Source of the DNA: Glossina fuscipes
Lineage: Eukaryota > Arthropoda > Insecta > Diptera > Glossinidae
Assembly: GCF_014805625.2 (NCBI RefSeq)
Contig: NW_023998417.1
Location: 3,514,394-3,578,393 of the forward strand
Reading direction: 5' to 3'
DNA length: 64,000 nt
In this document: piece after piece, positions 52,443-63,935 of the stretch
How the letters are laid out: each line of letters starts with the position of its first letter
How positions within the stretch are numbered: the stretch's first letter is position 1
The notes under the pieces: generated by a model
What the model was told of the DNA's origin: nothing
Databases searched by the model: none
What the model saw: only the letters and a program-made list of their open reading frames with translations
Made by a program: the position numbers and the translations under genes

Positions 52443-54402
52443 ATCGTTTTTCTTTAGTTCATTTACCTTCATATCCTTGTAAACATATATGCGTAGTTTT
52501 GAAAGAAATGCTGCAAACATTTGCGCAGATCTTATCAAATTTTCATATTCATCATCGTAGATTGCGGTATACTAAATATATCCAGCTACTTGCGATTACC
52601 AAAAATTACATATTACAGAACCCTTAAAATATATGCGAGAATATTCGTATAAGCCTTTGAGTCGGAATTAATCCCGCCTGTATGTCCGTCCGTCCTGCGT
52701 CCTATGAAGAAAGACACCTGAGACTTAATTTCATTCAAAAATCGTTATAGGAACACTCAGGAAATTTAACAAGTCACTTAAAAAGTTCGTAGAACGACTG
52801 GTAGATGTCGACATTATTGACTCAGGTCAATGATGCTAGCCGATGCGTCACTGCCCTCACTAAGACAGCTGCCAAAGTTTTTAAACTAATGGCCGGAATG
52901 TAAGGAAATTTTGTCACATTTGGCTGTCAACAGTCCAACCTAAGCCGTAGCATACGATCCTAAGAACTTATTGAGCGATATTTATATTAAAAATATTATT
53001 ATTATTATTAATAATTGAGCTCGTGAAATAAAATCTAAGACCATTCTCGGGTATATTTTATGCTAATGCTCACACTACCTGCCGGAGAGAATAATATGAA
53101 ATCCTTACGACATGTGAACAATTTAAAATCGGTTTCACGTTTCTATGTTCCAAGCTGACGCCACGATGTTCCACAAACGTGTGAATATTCTTCAAATTGA
53201 TTGATCTTTGTACATGGATAAGAGTAACGAATTGCAAAATTTGTGAAACGCATGCTTGGGCTTATTAAACCTCTTGGTGGGTATAGAAATTTGTAAAATA
53301 AGTCGAATAAAATTTTCAGGACGCAATTGAACAACAGGTTTCATTGTTCGCTTTAGAGAGTTTTTGATTCACGTCGAATACATATTTTTCAGGTCTTGCA
53401 GGCAGTAATGATGTTCCATATATTGTCTGTAATTGAGCTTAAAATCATTAAATTAAGGATGAGTTGCAAGTGTGAAAAGTAAATTTACGGTGAATATTAT
53501 ATTTTATTAGTATGCGTTGCTAGCCTAAATCTGTTTCAAATGTTCTTCAGAAATGCTAACGTCAGCCACTTTTATCACAATTTCGATTCATTATAACTTA
53601 CTTGACGAGATTCATTGGACTACAATATCGATACTATTCAATAATTAACTACAGCTTGATCGGAGAGAGTTATTTTTCCCACAACGCAATCTTCGAACCA
53701 TTTTTAAGCTTTCAAAATTATGCTTTATTTTCGTAGAGCTTTAGTAGAAATACTATTAACTTTATAACGCCACTTAAATGGAATAGAGAAACATTTAAAT
53801 TTTCTTAAGATATAGTTTGCAAAAAACACTTTTAATTTATTAGTTCATGTACAATATTTTATAGAAGCGTAGATTTAAAATTTTTTAATAGTTATTGTGT
53901 ATCGTTTGGCTCCCATGCTAGTCAAAAGGTTCTTAACCTTTGAATTTGATGATGTTGCCCACAAGTCAGTCGATGACTAATTCCAAGCTTTTTTTTTTTT
54001 CTTTTTCTTATTTACCAACCATCTCACATATTCACGATTACGCGGATGTTGTTTGATTGATATCTAAACAATAACAACAAAATAAATGTTATAAAGTGCT
54101 TTTGTAGAATTCAACTTTAAATGATTGTGAATACGATCAGTATATATATATATTCATAAAAATCTTACCTCGAATAGAAAAGTGAAGGGTAAAAACTATT
54201 TAGGTGATGATAATTAGTTTTATAGATTTTTTAATCAAACGCCAGCCAAACACACAGCCAAAATACATATGCGATTATTATCGTCTCCGAAGTTGAATGA
54301 TCGATCGGTCAGCATATAAAGAAAATAATGTTAACCTAAAATTTGAAAAATTTTCTAGGACACAATACCGTTACTGATCGTTAATTGAATCTCCACTATA
54401 TT

Positions 54403-54404
<2 letters not shown>
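52443..54404. other. Non-coding stretch
   Basis: I see no gene or clear repeat family. A short TCCGTCCGTCC run near 52685-52696 could be a remnant of R1 or R2. Confidence 0.5.
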
Positions 54405-54458
<54 letters not shown>

Positions 54459-54467
54459 TCTCTCTCT
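54405..54467. repeat. (CT)n tract
   Basis: About 63 bases of nearly pure CT with three TTT interruptions. The Ser/Leu-rich frame across it (54385-54735) is an artefact of the tract. Confidence 0.92.
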
Positions 54468-55125
54468 ACAAGAAATGAAAAATATATGTCTAAGTAAGCA
54501 CTTTAAGAATTTAAGATATATTTTTTTTCTTGTTTATGTGAATATATATATTTATATTCTTTTTCAAGCATTTTATGATGTGTCATGCGATTACAATTTC
54601 GATGCCAATTTTAAATTTTTAGTTTGTATGTTTTGGGTTTTAGGTGAACAGAGACAGCATACTGCATACACATACCGGTTAATCTGGAATAATGTATCTC
54701 CCTCTGTAGTTTGTGCATATGTGTATGCAATTTAACTTAGCTGCAGTAACGAAGATAACAACAAAGTAAGTAGAAGAAGACCATAGTTGTTGCCCTAAGT
54801 CTTAAATACCAAACAACATAAAAACAAAAAAAAAAAAAAAAAACAAACCAGTTTCTTTCTTTAATTACAAGCATGCGGAGTCATCCAATTGGAACGATTT
54901 TCAAAGAATGATTATTTATGTGGTTTCAACTGAGGCTCTTGTTGTAATTAATAAATGAAAATTTTATATATAGCATAAATTATTTATTTATAAAAATAAT
55001 TAGAAGAATGGTTTTCTCTCTAAGTAACCTAAGTCTTCTTAATTAAACGCCTATAGTTAGTATAGTAATTTTCTTTGAAAATGTTGCCAACAATCAGAGA
55101 AATGCTTCAGAAGCCATATAAAGTG
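54468..55125. other. Non-coding stretch
   Basis: I see no gene. An A-rich homopolymer lies near 54825-54843. Confidence 0.5.
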
Positions 55126-55460
55126 CATATATATATATATACTTAATATAACAATGTCCGGTTGTCCGTCTATGTGTAATGTTTGTGGTGGTTAGACTTC
55201 ACAAAAAGTAAGATGTGGCGCAGTTTCAAATTGGCTAATAACATTGGGCGATCTTGCTCACTTGATTGATTAGGAAAATGGCGCAAGACGCCTATAAACT
55301 GAGAACACTTGTCCTCTTTGATTTACTTGCTTACTACTTATAAATAGGAATATGTACGATTGCAATAATTTTCATATATAGGGAAAAAGAGGAAAATCAG
55401 CCACGCCTACCTTACCTAAATTATCGTAAACAGCAAAATTAGAAATTTTGTTTCTTTTAG
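55126..55460 (-). repeat. Dispersed repeat R1, internal fragment (copy 7)
   Basis: Blocks CCGGTTGTCCGTCTATG, GACGCCTATAAACTGAGAAC and a closing GCCACGCCTACCTTACC match the interior of R1 copies 1, 4 and 5 in the same orientation. The ends are not recognisable. Confidence 0.45.
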
Positions 55461-56026
55461 TCTTGTCTACACTAGAGATGCTCAGTATTCGGATAGAGCG
55501 AATAAAATTTTTCTTATTTATTTCATTTACGTTTCATTTTGCACTTTAGACCATTGCACTTAACAAGCTACTTTTATATGCTTTTTTCGCGATTTCGTTA
55601 GGCGCATTTGACTGTACAGAGTGATTAAACGAAAATGCTTTTGTTGAGATTTCAAAAAAAGAAGATCTCTTATATGATCACCATGTACAATAAAACTTGA
55701 CTTCAAGGAATGCTCTCGCTTATTATTGTCAAATCTTGCAGACATTTGTTGATAATCGATCAGTAGAAAGCCTATAATAATTTTTTCCTAACACACTCAG
55801 CAATCGCTTATGATTGTGTCCTGATAAGTGATAAAACCTTTGTATTAACGCACAGAACACTTGGGAAATCGTCTTATTACGGAATTATGCTCATTTTATG
55901 CTCCTTTACAATTTCACATAAGTGAACTTTTTCGGGTTCGAGATGGTTTCCACTTGTGGCCCGAGAAGTACTCTTTATAAAATTTTCCTAACTCAATAAT
56001 CCGCAATTACGAATGAAATTTTCTCT

Positions 56027-56051
56027 TATACATACATACATATATATACAT

Positions 56052-56082
<31 letters not shown>

Positions 56083-56087
56083 TACAT

Positions 56088-56118
<31 letters not shown>

Positions 56119-56145
56119 TAAATATATATACATACATATATATAA
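56027..56145. repeat. Higher-order AT microsatellite
   Basis: A unit of CATATATAAATATATATA followed by more TA dinucleotides is repeated about three times and flanked by CATACATACATA runs. It is more ordered than a plain (AT)n run. Confidence 0.8.
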
Positions 56146-57329
56146 AACAAAAATTGCCTTAATGCCTATGAACGTATTATGGACGAACTTTAAACTTCAA
56201 CAAATTTCATCATTCATTGTATTCGTAAAAATAATTCCCTTCAATGTGTTTCATATCTTGTATATAGCATATACTAATTTTTAATTGTATAAGTTATTCA
56301 ATTCATGTCCATCAATGGAATTCTTATAAGTCTAGAATTTATGGTCTTGTAATGTGTGTTTCAACTTTTTCATTCAGCAGTAAAAGTAAAAACCAAAGCA
56401 AACATTCGTTTATTTAAAAATGCATTTGTATCAGTGCACAGTGCACAGTCCACAGTGCACAGGCTTGCATTCATGTATAATACACGTGTATGGTGTCATT
56501 TCCGTTTATTTATTCTATCGTATCCGGTGTCCAACGGCATGACTGAGAACATAACCTCAAACTCACATAACATCAGTTAGCCATTGTATTATTTTCATGT
56601 TATAAAAATAAAATAGTCATTTGCCCTTTTGCCCGACAGACCATTATAGAATGTATTTTATACTCTGTTTCTGCTTTTATTTTTACTCTATTTTTTTTTT
56701 TTTTCCCATTTATACATTTATGTACACATATATACATGTATGTGTATCCATCAAATGATGCTTTTATCGTTTATCGTTCGATGCGATTGTATTGTATACA
56801 AACCTTTACATATATATATGTATATATATATATACGTGTTTAACTTTGAGTAAATTCCGAGGCATGCACAATTACTAACTACATAAGTTTACATATCGAC
56901 ACTACAGTATTTTTCACTTACTAGTCACCAATTTTAAGCAAAATTTATTTTTATTTTTAATTTTTAAACGAATTTAAGATTTTTCTCTTAGTCATGATTC
57001 TCATAACCGAAATCAATTTGTATTATAAGTGTTCCAGGAAAATGATTGGCAGATGATTGAAACAATGCTTAGTGTTTTTTTTTCTAATTGTGATAGCATT
57101 GGGAAATCAATGGATCTCATTTTCATATTCACCATATATGCCTGCTATGTTAAATAATTAGAGGTACATGTGTTTCCTTTTAAAATAATTAACTATGTTA
57201 AGCTTAATTTTCATATAAATCTGAGCAAGAGAAAGAATATTAAATTACATATGTTAAAGTCCAGTAATTAGATATATATTACGAAACACTATTAATAACA
57301 AACGATATAATCGAGAGAAAAAAGTCTGC

Positions 57330-57455
57330 ACAAAACGTCGAAAGTCATGGTATTAAGAGTTGTCAACATTCGAACCCATATACCAAACGTTAATAGATGA
57401 CGTAAAACACCAAACGTCATGATCTTAAGACTTGTCAGCGTCCGAACCTATACAG
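57330..57455. repeat. Diverged direct duplication, spacing about 78 bp
   Basis: Both halves contain AACGTC(GAAAG)TCATG, then T(A/C)TTAAGA(G/C)TTGTCA(A/G)C, then TCCGAACC or TTCGAACCC and TATA. The copies differ by indels. Confidence 0.6.
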
Positions 57456-59008
57456 TAAAACTTGCCTAAGAATCTTAAGCAGCAGTAATTTAGAACGTAC
57501 ACAACGTAGAGTGGACGTTACTTCTTTAGGTTAACACTGGTTAAAGTCAATTGCATTGTAGTCCGTCCAAGCAGTGCCTTCATTCTCATGACGATAATTG
57601 TAGGCCTTTCCTCGCACAACTTCAATATGTCCTTTGTCTTGCCAGCGCGGAATTTATATTCCTACCAAAACGTAGTAGAAGTAGTCATCTAGTCGTAGAT
57701 AATATATTGAAAACTCGTTTCGTGTATTCCCTTTGAAAAAAACAACCCGTGAATTTATTTGCGCACCTAAAATTCCCGTAAAAAATAAGTCTTTGCAAGG
57801 AAAGAAAATATATTATTATTACTAATAATTTAGCCAGAGGAAGATGAAACCCCCAAAGTAATAGCATTCTAAAGCTATCGGATTTGTCCAAAACTCTACT
57901 GCATTTGAGGTTTGAAAGCGCGGCTATTGGGTTGTTAGTGGAGATTCTTTCCCTTCGGCCATTCCGTCGGATAATAAGATATCATTCTTGGTATTTTATC
58001 GGGTGATAAACACTAAGAATAGGCGGCACGGTGTGTACAGAGCGGTATTGCCTGCCCTATTGTTGTCTAATTTTAGTTTGATTTTTGCCTTCGTTTTTTT
58101 TTTTTCTTCTTCTTCTTTGATTCTCCTAAAAAGACGGAAAAGAGATGCCGGCTGTTCCATTTTAAGCGAGAACATTTTCCCTGTTTCTTATAATTATTAT
58201 ATTACGGTTGATATCGAGAATCGTGATATTATCCTTTTGTCTTTGGCTGCTGAAATCTCGATCAACCTATCAACTAATTTTGATTACTCCTGCATATCTC
58301 TTTCTTCCTTATTGAAGATAATAAAAAGATGCGTGTCTTAGTTTCTCGGTTAACCATCCTTCACTTGTGTAATTACTGCCCAGCATATAAGTGCTAAAGC
58401 GATCATTAGCTAAGAGAAAGTGTGATGATTGAAATCGAAGAAAGTAATTCGGTGTATCTTTAATTAAAGTTGTTTTTTTTGTTTTTTGTAGCACGTACAC
58501 ACATCCACACACACCGCTATGGACATAATCTTATCCATTCGCGTGCAAATATTTGCCTTTGCTTTTTATAATATGGCTTTAAAAGCATCAACTTGGCCGA
58601 TTTTTTTTTTTTGTAAAGTTTCACACAAACTCCAGCGTGTAGGACGTCTGTACAAATACCCGCACTTAGTTAGGAATTACTGTCAATATTTACATCAACT
58701 TCGATTCTTGTGAAAGCGTAATTCTTTTTCCCTAGAAAACCAATTGACGTCTGTTGTGTTGTGAACGGTGTGTTTGCTTTCGATTTAAAATTTCACATTC
58801 CGAGAATACTACGCATATTATTATTATTGATTTCACTACGATCACATCATCATACGCTTTCAAGTGTCCTATGCCATACAATCATTAAAGTTTTTAAACC
58901 TTGAACCACCTTTCGTCCAGAAAATCTCATTTATTCTTTTTAATAATTTAATATTATTGAAGAAAAAAAAAAAACCAAATTGTTATGGATCTAAAGATTT
59001 ATGAGATC

Positions 59009-62000
59009 CTATGAATAGCTTAATGGTCGTATTTCACTAAGAAGTGATTTCAAGCAGCAAATTAACTTTGAATTCCGGCAACGTAAATCAATAGCATTAG
59101 GATACATTGAGCAAATTGTCTGATGTAGATCACAATAAGGCTAAGAAAAAATAATAATAAGAGAAATGATTTTGATCTATATATATATATATATATATAT
59201 ATATAGATATATATAACGCGTATGTGCATTTTATGTGTGTACATGCTTACATTAACATTGCGCCATGTAGGGATAAAAGCCAAGTTAATATCATCGGTGT
59301 TAATTGAGCACAACTCTTGTACATCAACGAATGTCGCCGCTTCAGGGGTGACATGAATTGCTACCGTATTTTGAGGATCATCCTGATATTGTACATATTT
59401 TAAAATAATGTCACGTCGTTTACTTAAACGATTCCATTCACTAAAACCGTATTTCATTTGAGTGCTATGAAGTGCCATACAGCAATACGTATGCAATTCC
59501 ATTGCTAAATGCTTTTCCGAGAAATAACCATTTTCTATATAAAAGCGTGCATCATGCTCGGCAAATATATTAAGATTTTTTTCCTTAAAACGTCGCTTAA
59601 ATTCACCATAATCCTTAAGCGGTTCATCAATAACCAAATACATTTTCGGATTGCGTATAAATTTTTTACTAGGATCTGTGACATGACCACGTATACCTTC
59701 TCCAGTTATATATAAGACACATCTCACATGTTGGGTATCGAGTGTAAGAACCACCTCATTTTCTGGGCTACCATACCACCATGACGAAGATGAAAAAAAG
59801 AAAAAAAAAAAGGAAAAATGCTACAAAAGTTTTTTTTTTTTTTTTATTATTCTCAAATTTTACTCTTACTTTGTTTCGCTAGGCTGTAGGTCCCAATATT
59901 TGAATGGAAAATGCTCATAGCGTCTAAAAGCAAAACCTATATAACCTAATAAAGAGAACAGAGAAAGAGAGAGAGAGAGAGAGGGAGAGAGAGAGAAGAC
60001 ATGAAAGAAGAAGAAAATTAGAAATCTTATGATACGAAATGAAAAAATAGACGACGGGCTTAAGTATTACGATATGATTTCTCCTCTCCTTGCACCTACC
60101 CAATCGGTCTGTTTCGATAATGTATTTATTTTGTGCTTTATCAAAACTTTGCCTTTTGATATATTTTGTGGTCCAGTGTGAATATGTAATAGTCTTAGTC
60201 TTTGGAGTATCTTCCTCTTTTTGGATAGCGATAGCATCCTTTCTATCAATACTCTCTTCACTGGATGAGGTGTCCTCCCAGTCAGCGAGTTTCTCTACTC
60301 GTCGTGGTTTTCCCGTTGCCTGCGTTGTAAAGCCACCAATGGTTCCCCTGCGAGATGCTCGAACGGAAACCGACGACCTGCGTCTGGCGGCAAGTTTAAC
60401 CGATCCTCTAGACGATGATCTTGTAGATGGTCTTGCAACTTGCCTTATGGATGATCTGACAGTTGTTCGGACAGACGCTCTGGCAGCTGGACTTCTTGAT
60501 GCAATCGAAGGTGCACGAGTCATAACAGCTCGAGAGGACGCTCTAGCAGAAGGTCTAATAGTCGCCGCCCTAGTAGATCGACCACGCTCCTTTTTATCTG
60601 TGCCTATATCGGCTTTGTCTAGTTTTTTTGCTTTCCTTCTCTGTTTCTCAAGTTTTCTTTGTCGATAGGTTTGAAAATCTATTTTTGGTTTGTGCGGTTC
60701 CAATTCCAATATATGACGTATGTTGAATTGAAAAAGTCGTTTTACTAATGTTAACGTTCTGACTAATTGATAAAACGTTTCCGGTTCCGAAGGTAAATGA
60801 CCTTGAAACTCTCGTATATGATTGGCAATATACAAATCTTCGGTTTTATTAAAGAACATGTATAAACGTTCCGGATTTGTTTGCATTTCGTCGAAGGTAA
60901 ACAAACGGGTCGATTTTTCCTCGAGTTCGTCAATGTCGTCCCTTTTGCGGGGAAGAAGAGTTGTACCTCTGCGTCGACTGCGTAATGCGGCTTGGATTTC
61001 CTCTTCTTTAATTTCTTTTGGAAATTTATATGAAGACAAAAGATGCGGCACACAATGCCTCTCAATGTTACGCACTTGGGCAGTGTTAAAGTTTCGCTTC
61101 AAGCTAAAATCATTAAGATAAAGAATGCCATCGTCTGCATAATGTTGCTGTTCCTCTTTCTTCAGCGACAAGCGCAGACTCGCAGCTGAGGGGGCAAAAT
61201 AATTCGATCTAGATGGTACGAGAGACATACCCCGTGCTACTAGAATGCTTCCCATATTTACATCATCGACCAAAATTTTCTCAAATGCGGAATCTCTGTC
61301 GTGAAAAAGTTTTGTTTGCCTCTGAATTTCACCTTCGGATGTTCTGGCTTCTTCTGTAATTTCGATAATTTCTTCTATCAATTCATATTGACAGGCTATT
61401 GGTTCACTCCAATAACACAGATAGTCCGGCAATTTAAACGTTAATACGAACCACGGATTTTCCGGATCAATATTCTCGGCTAATACGCCAGTGTCAGTGG
61501 ATATCGCCTCAGCTTTGGCTTGTTCTTCATTGATAGAATACCGTAGCGAACGTTTACCGGGTAAGAGGTGTTTCTCGGGTATATACAAATGCTTTTCAAT
61601 CATTAGTTCATGCTCCTCGGTATGCCAAGTCATATTAATGCCAGCATAATTGAAGGCCGCTTGTCTCGGTTTCTGCACGAAATTCAATTGATATACGCCT
61701 CCCAAAATGCAATATTTTTTAAGATTTATCTGCAAGTAACAGTATTAATTAAGTTTATTGTTCATTAAAGTCACATTTGCATGTCTCTCACCTCATCGAA
61801 GCTTAAATTAAATATTTTCGGATTATAAAATGTATTTATAAAGAGTTCAAATTCTTGTTGTTCTTCGAGAAGAAAATCAGGATAAATATCTGGAAATTCA
61901 TCTTTTTCTAGAAATTGCGGCGCTTTAGGCATTTTGCTCGGTGTCACAATTTTTTTTGGACTTTTTTTTCGATTCTTTGCCGCTTCTTCCTCAGCTTGCT

Positions 62001-63356
62001 TTAACGCAAGTACTTTTTCTTCATATTCTCGATATTTATCCATAATTGTTTGGCGAACCCTCTTCTGAATATCAAGTTGCATCTTAAATTCGTTGACTAA
62101 GCATTCAGATAAATCTAAAAAAAATTTCTTTATCTTAATTATAAACCAAAAAAAAAAAAAAGAATGCCATTCCGAAAGAGAAGACAACCTTATGGATTTT
62201 TTTAGCGACAAAAAACTTGACCTTGATAGAGACAACGACATAAAAGCAACAAGTACTAACCTTGAATGCCAGCGTTTAGGAATCTCACGGACATGGCAAT
62301 TTCCTGTTTAAAACTTTTCGCATATTCGCTAATGTGATCAAAATTCATGTGAATTGCTTGTATTGTCATACCTTGACGCAACATTGAATAAGGAATATGC
62401 ATAGATAGGTTTAGCTTATACAAATATGCCATCATTCGTGGTTCCCTACACAATACATTTATGGTGAAAGAGGAAGAATTTTCAAACGTATATTTGCACA
62501 TATCACTTACTGTATATGAGTAAAACGTATCGGTACATTTTTTAATGACCATAAATGAATCGCAAAATTTTCACCAACGAAACTATACTCTAAAGTTAAA
62601 GCATTCACTGGACTTTAAAGGAAAAAAAAAAAAAAGGATGAAAATGTGAGCGATTTTGAAAGAACGCGACTTACTTCATATTAACATCTTCGGAAGAAAT
62701 AATTCTGTAGGTGTAGCGATTAAAGGAATCACATATTTCTTTTTGTATATTTTTCTTCACTTCAATAATGTCCTCTAGAAGTTGTCGTTTAGCCTTCAGC
62801 GATTCACTGTCATTGTCCAAGTAACTATCAATACTTCGTATAACTTTTATTGATTCATTTACGCTTTTATCGTATTCCGGGCCAAAATCTTCTTTTAGTA
62901 GCTGTTCTACGGCGTGACGCGTTTTATCTACTCTGGCAACGTCTTGACTGAGTATACTGCGTTCATCAATAGGTAGAGCCCAATCGATATGCCTTTCAAC
63001 AGATCTATTTTCGTAAATTTTCTTTCTTTCATAGAATGCTCGTATGTCGGGTGTCAAATAGGGTTTTGGTAATGGATCACAATGAACATAGGCCTTCCAT
63101 TTTTCTAACAAATCTGCTTTAACATCCAATCTCTTCTGTTGCCTATCAGCCACTACAAGCAACTTTACATTTGAAAGCAACTATAAATTAATTACTTGTA
63201 CTTACCATTAATGTAATTAAGACATGCTCTTAATTCCAGTAATTGTTGCATACATTTATATTCACGTGCTTGAAGTTCCTCTAGTGTAACGATGTAGTAG
63301 TTATCGTACGGCCTAAAGGACGCCATTTTGTTCACTTTCTTAGTAGCTTTTGCCAT
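59009..63356 (-). CDS. Gene C: CASC1/DNAI7-family axonemal dynein factor, paralogue 3
   Basis: Nine coding exons on the minus strand: 63356-63206, 63152-62675, 62612-62511, 62445-62261, 62114-61792, 61729-60100, 59945-59870, 59767-59251, 59140-59009. They join to 1197 residues. Exons 1-4 and the last exon have exactly the lengths of gene A (151, 478, 102, 185, 132). Exons 3, 4, 7 and 9 have exactly those of gene B's exons 3, 4, 7 and 9 (102, 185, 76, 132). Family blocks are LLEKWKAYVHCDPLPKPY, IHLWSLKNVPIRF, NPWFVLTFKLPDYLCYW (from residue 504), HWTTKYIKR, GYIGFAFRRYEHFPF and terminus IRPLSYS. Residues about 792-874 form a Ser/Arg/Ala-rich insert absent from A and B. The last exon is easily missed because its frame does not continue the preceding open frame, which runs on into the AT-repeat of the intron. 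The role is expected to be as for the family: inner-arm axonemal dynein assembly or regulation in motile cilia or flagella (inference). Confidence 0.88.
59955..60000. repeat. (AG)n tract in gene C intron 6
   Basis: An interrupted (GA)n run between the exon 6 donor at 60099 and the exon 7 acceptor at 59946. On the coding strand it is a (CT)n pyrimidine tract immediately before the acceptor, where pyrimidines favour 3' splice-site use. Confidence 0.88.
60347..60595 (-). other. Ser/Arg/Ala-rich low-complexity insert in gene C exon 6
   Basis: It encodes about residues 792-874 of gene C. The composition is almost entirely Ser, Arg, Ala, Thr, Val and Pro, with recurring RxS, RxSxR and SSR spacing (for example RPSTRSSSRGS, RRRSSVSVRASRR). 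It is strongly basic, probably disordered, and rich in potential phosphorylation sites. The same place in gene A is Gln/Ser/Lys-rich and in gene B Lys/Ser-rich, without the Arg-Ser periodicity. Confidence 0.85.
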
Positions 63357-63663
63357 TATCTTTTTTTCTTCTTCTATATGTTTTTTTTTTATTTTTAATT
63401 TTTTTATTTTTTTTTTTTTTATTAATATTTCCTACGATGTAATCAACTTTTGCGTTTCTGTTTTATTTCTAAGCAAAATTCTTAGAAAAATATAATATTT
63501 GCGTAAAATATAATATTTGTGCAAGTGTTTGATAATATTTTCTAATGTATGTATGTTAACAGTTAAGAAAATGTATATTTCTAATTGACAACCAACTCAA
63601 AGCTAAATATTAATTATCAATAGATATGAGTATCCGAAAATATAATACTGTATATATATATCA
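63357..63663. other. Gene C upstream region
   Basis: The first 65 bp upstream of the gene C ATG is almost pure T/A on the plus strand (T-rich tracts at 63380-63420). I see no clear promoter element. Confidence 0.5.
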
Positions 63664-63935
63664 AACAAGTAAGAAGAAGAAGAAGAAAAAGGGGGGCCGA
63701 GTCTCCCACACCCATTATTATGCATTTTGCATTTCATTCTTGAAATATACTTTGATACCCATATGTTGACGCAAGGACCGACATGGCCAAATCAATTCAG
63801 AATTTCACCCTGATGACGAACATATATACTTTATACGGTCTCTAAAGTTTCGTTTTGGAAGTTACATATATAATGAAAAAAAAAAGAAACAAAATGAGGT
63901 TAACCGCCTTCTTAGGATGGTGATTATAAAAAAAA
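63664..63935 (+). repeat. Dispersed repeat R1, short copy 8
   Basis: It starts AAACAAGTAAGAAGAAGAAG, then CCGAGTCTCCCACACCCATT, parallel to the R1 start. It then jumps to the far-end blocks GGTCTCTAAAGTTTCGTTTT and CTTCTTAGGATGGTGATTAT followed by A-rich DNA. It looks like an internally deleted copy of about 270 bp. The last 65 bases of the window hold nothing recognisable. Confidence 0.5.

Larger units (their letters stand above)
55461..59008. other. Non-coding stretch between Toll region and gene C
   Basis: I see no convincing gene. The 117-codon frame at 57988-58341 is the longest, but it has no recognisable domain and includes a T/Phe- and Ser-rich low-complexity part. It contains a complex AT array (56027-56145), a short AGTGCACAGT repeat near 56434-56462, and a diverged duplication at 57330-57455. 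TTTATT at 58930-58935, which is AATAAA on the minus strand and lies 74 bp after the gene C stop, is a plausible gene C poly(A) signal. Confidence 0.5.

Noticed and set aside
54385..54735. 116-codon frame starting with Leu/Ser repeats
   Set aside because: It is generated by the (CT)n tract at 54405-54467.
55930..55960. tRNA-like CGGGTTCGAGA on the plus strand
   Set aside because: No upstream A-box, acceptor or anticodon stems are visible.
57360..57385. tRNA B-box-like GGGTTCGAA on the minus strand
   Set aside because: No A-box or cloverleaf could be formed around it; the match is part of a local duplication.
57988..58341. 117-codon frame with a possible membrane segment
   Set aside because: The hydrophobic part coincides with a T-rich/TTC tract; nothing recognisable and no splice partner seen.
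60090..60668. 192-codon frame on the plus strand
   Set aside because: Antisense shadow of gene C exon 6, kept open by the Arg/Ser-rich codons of the real gene.
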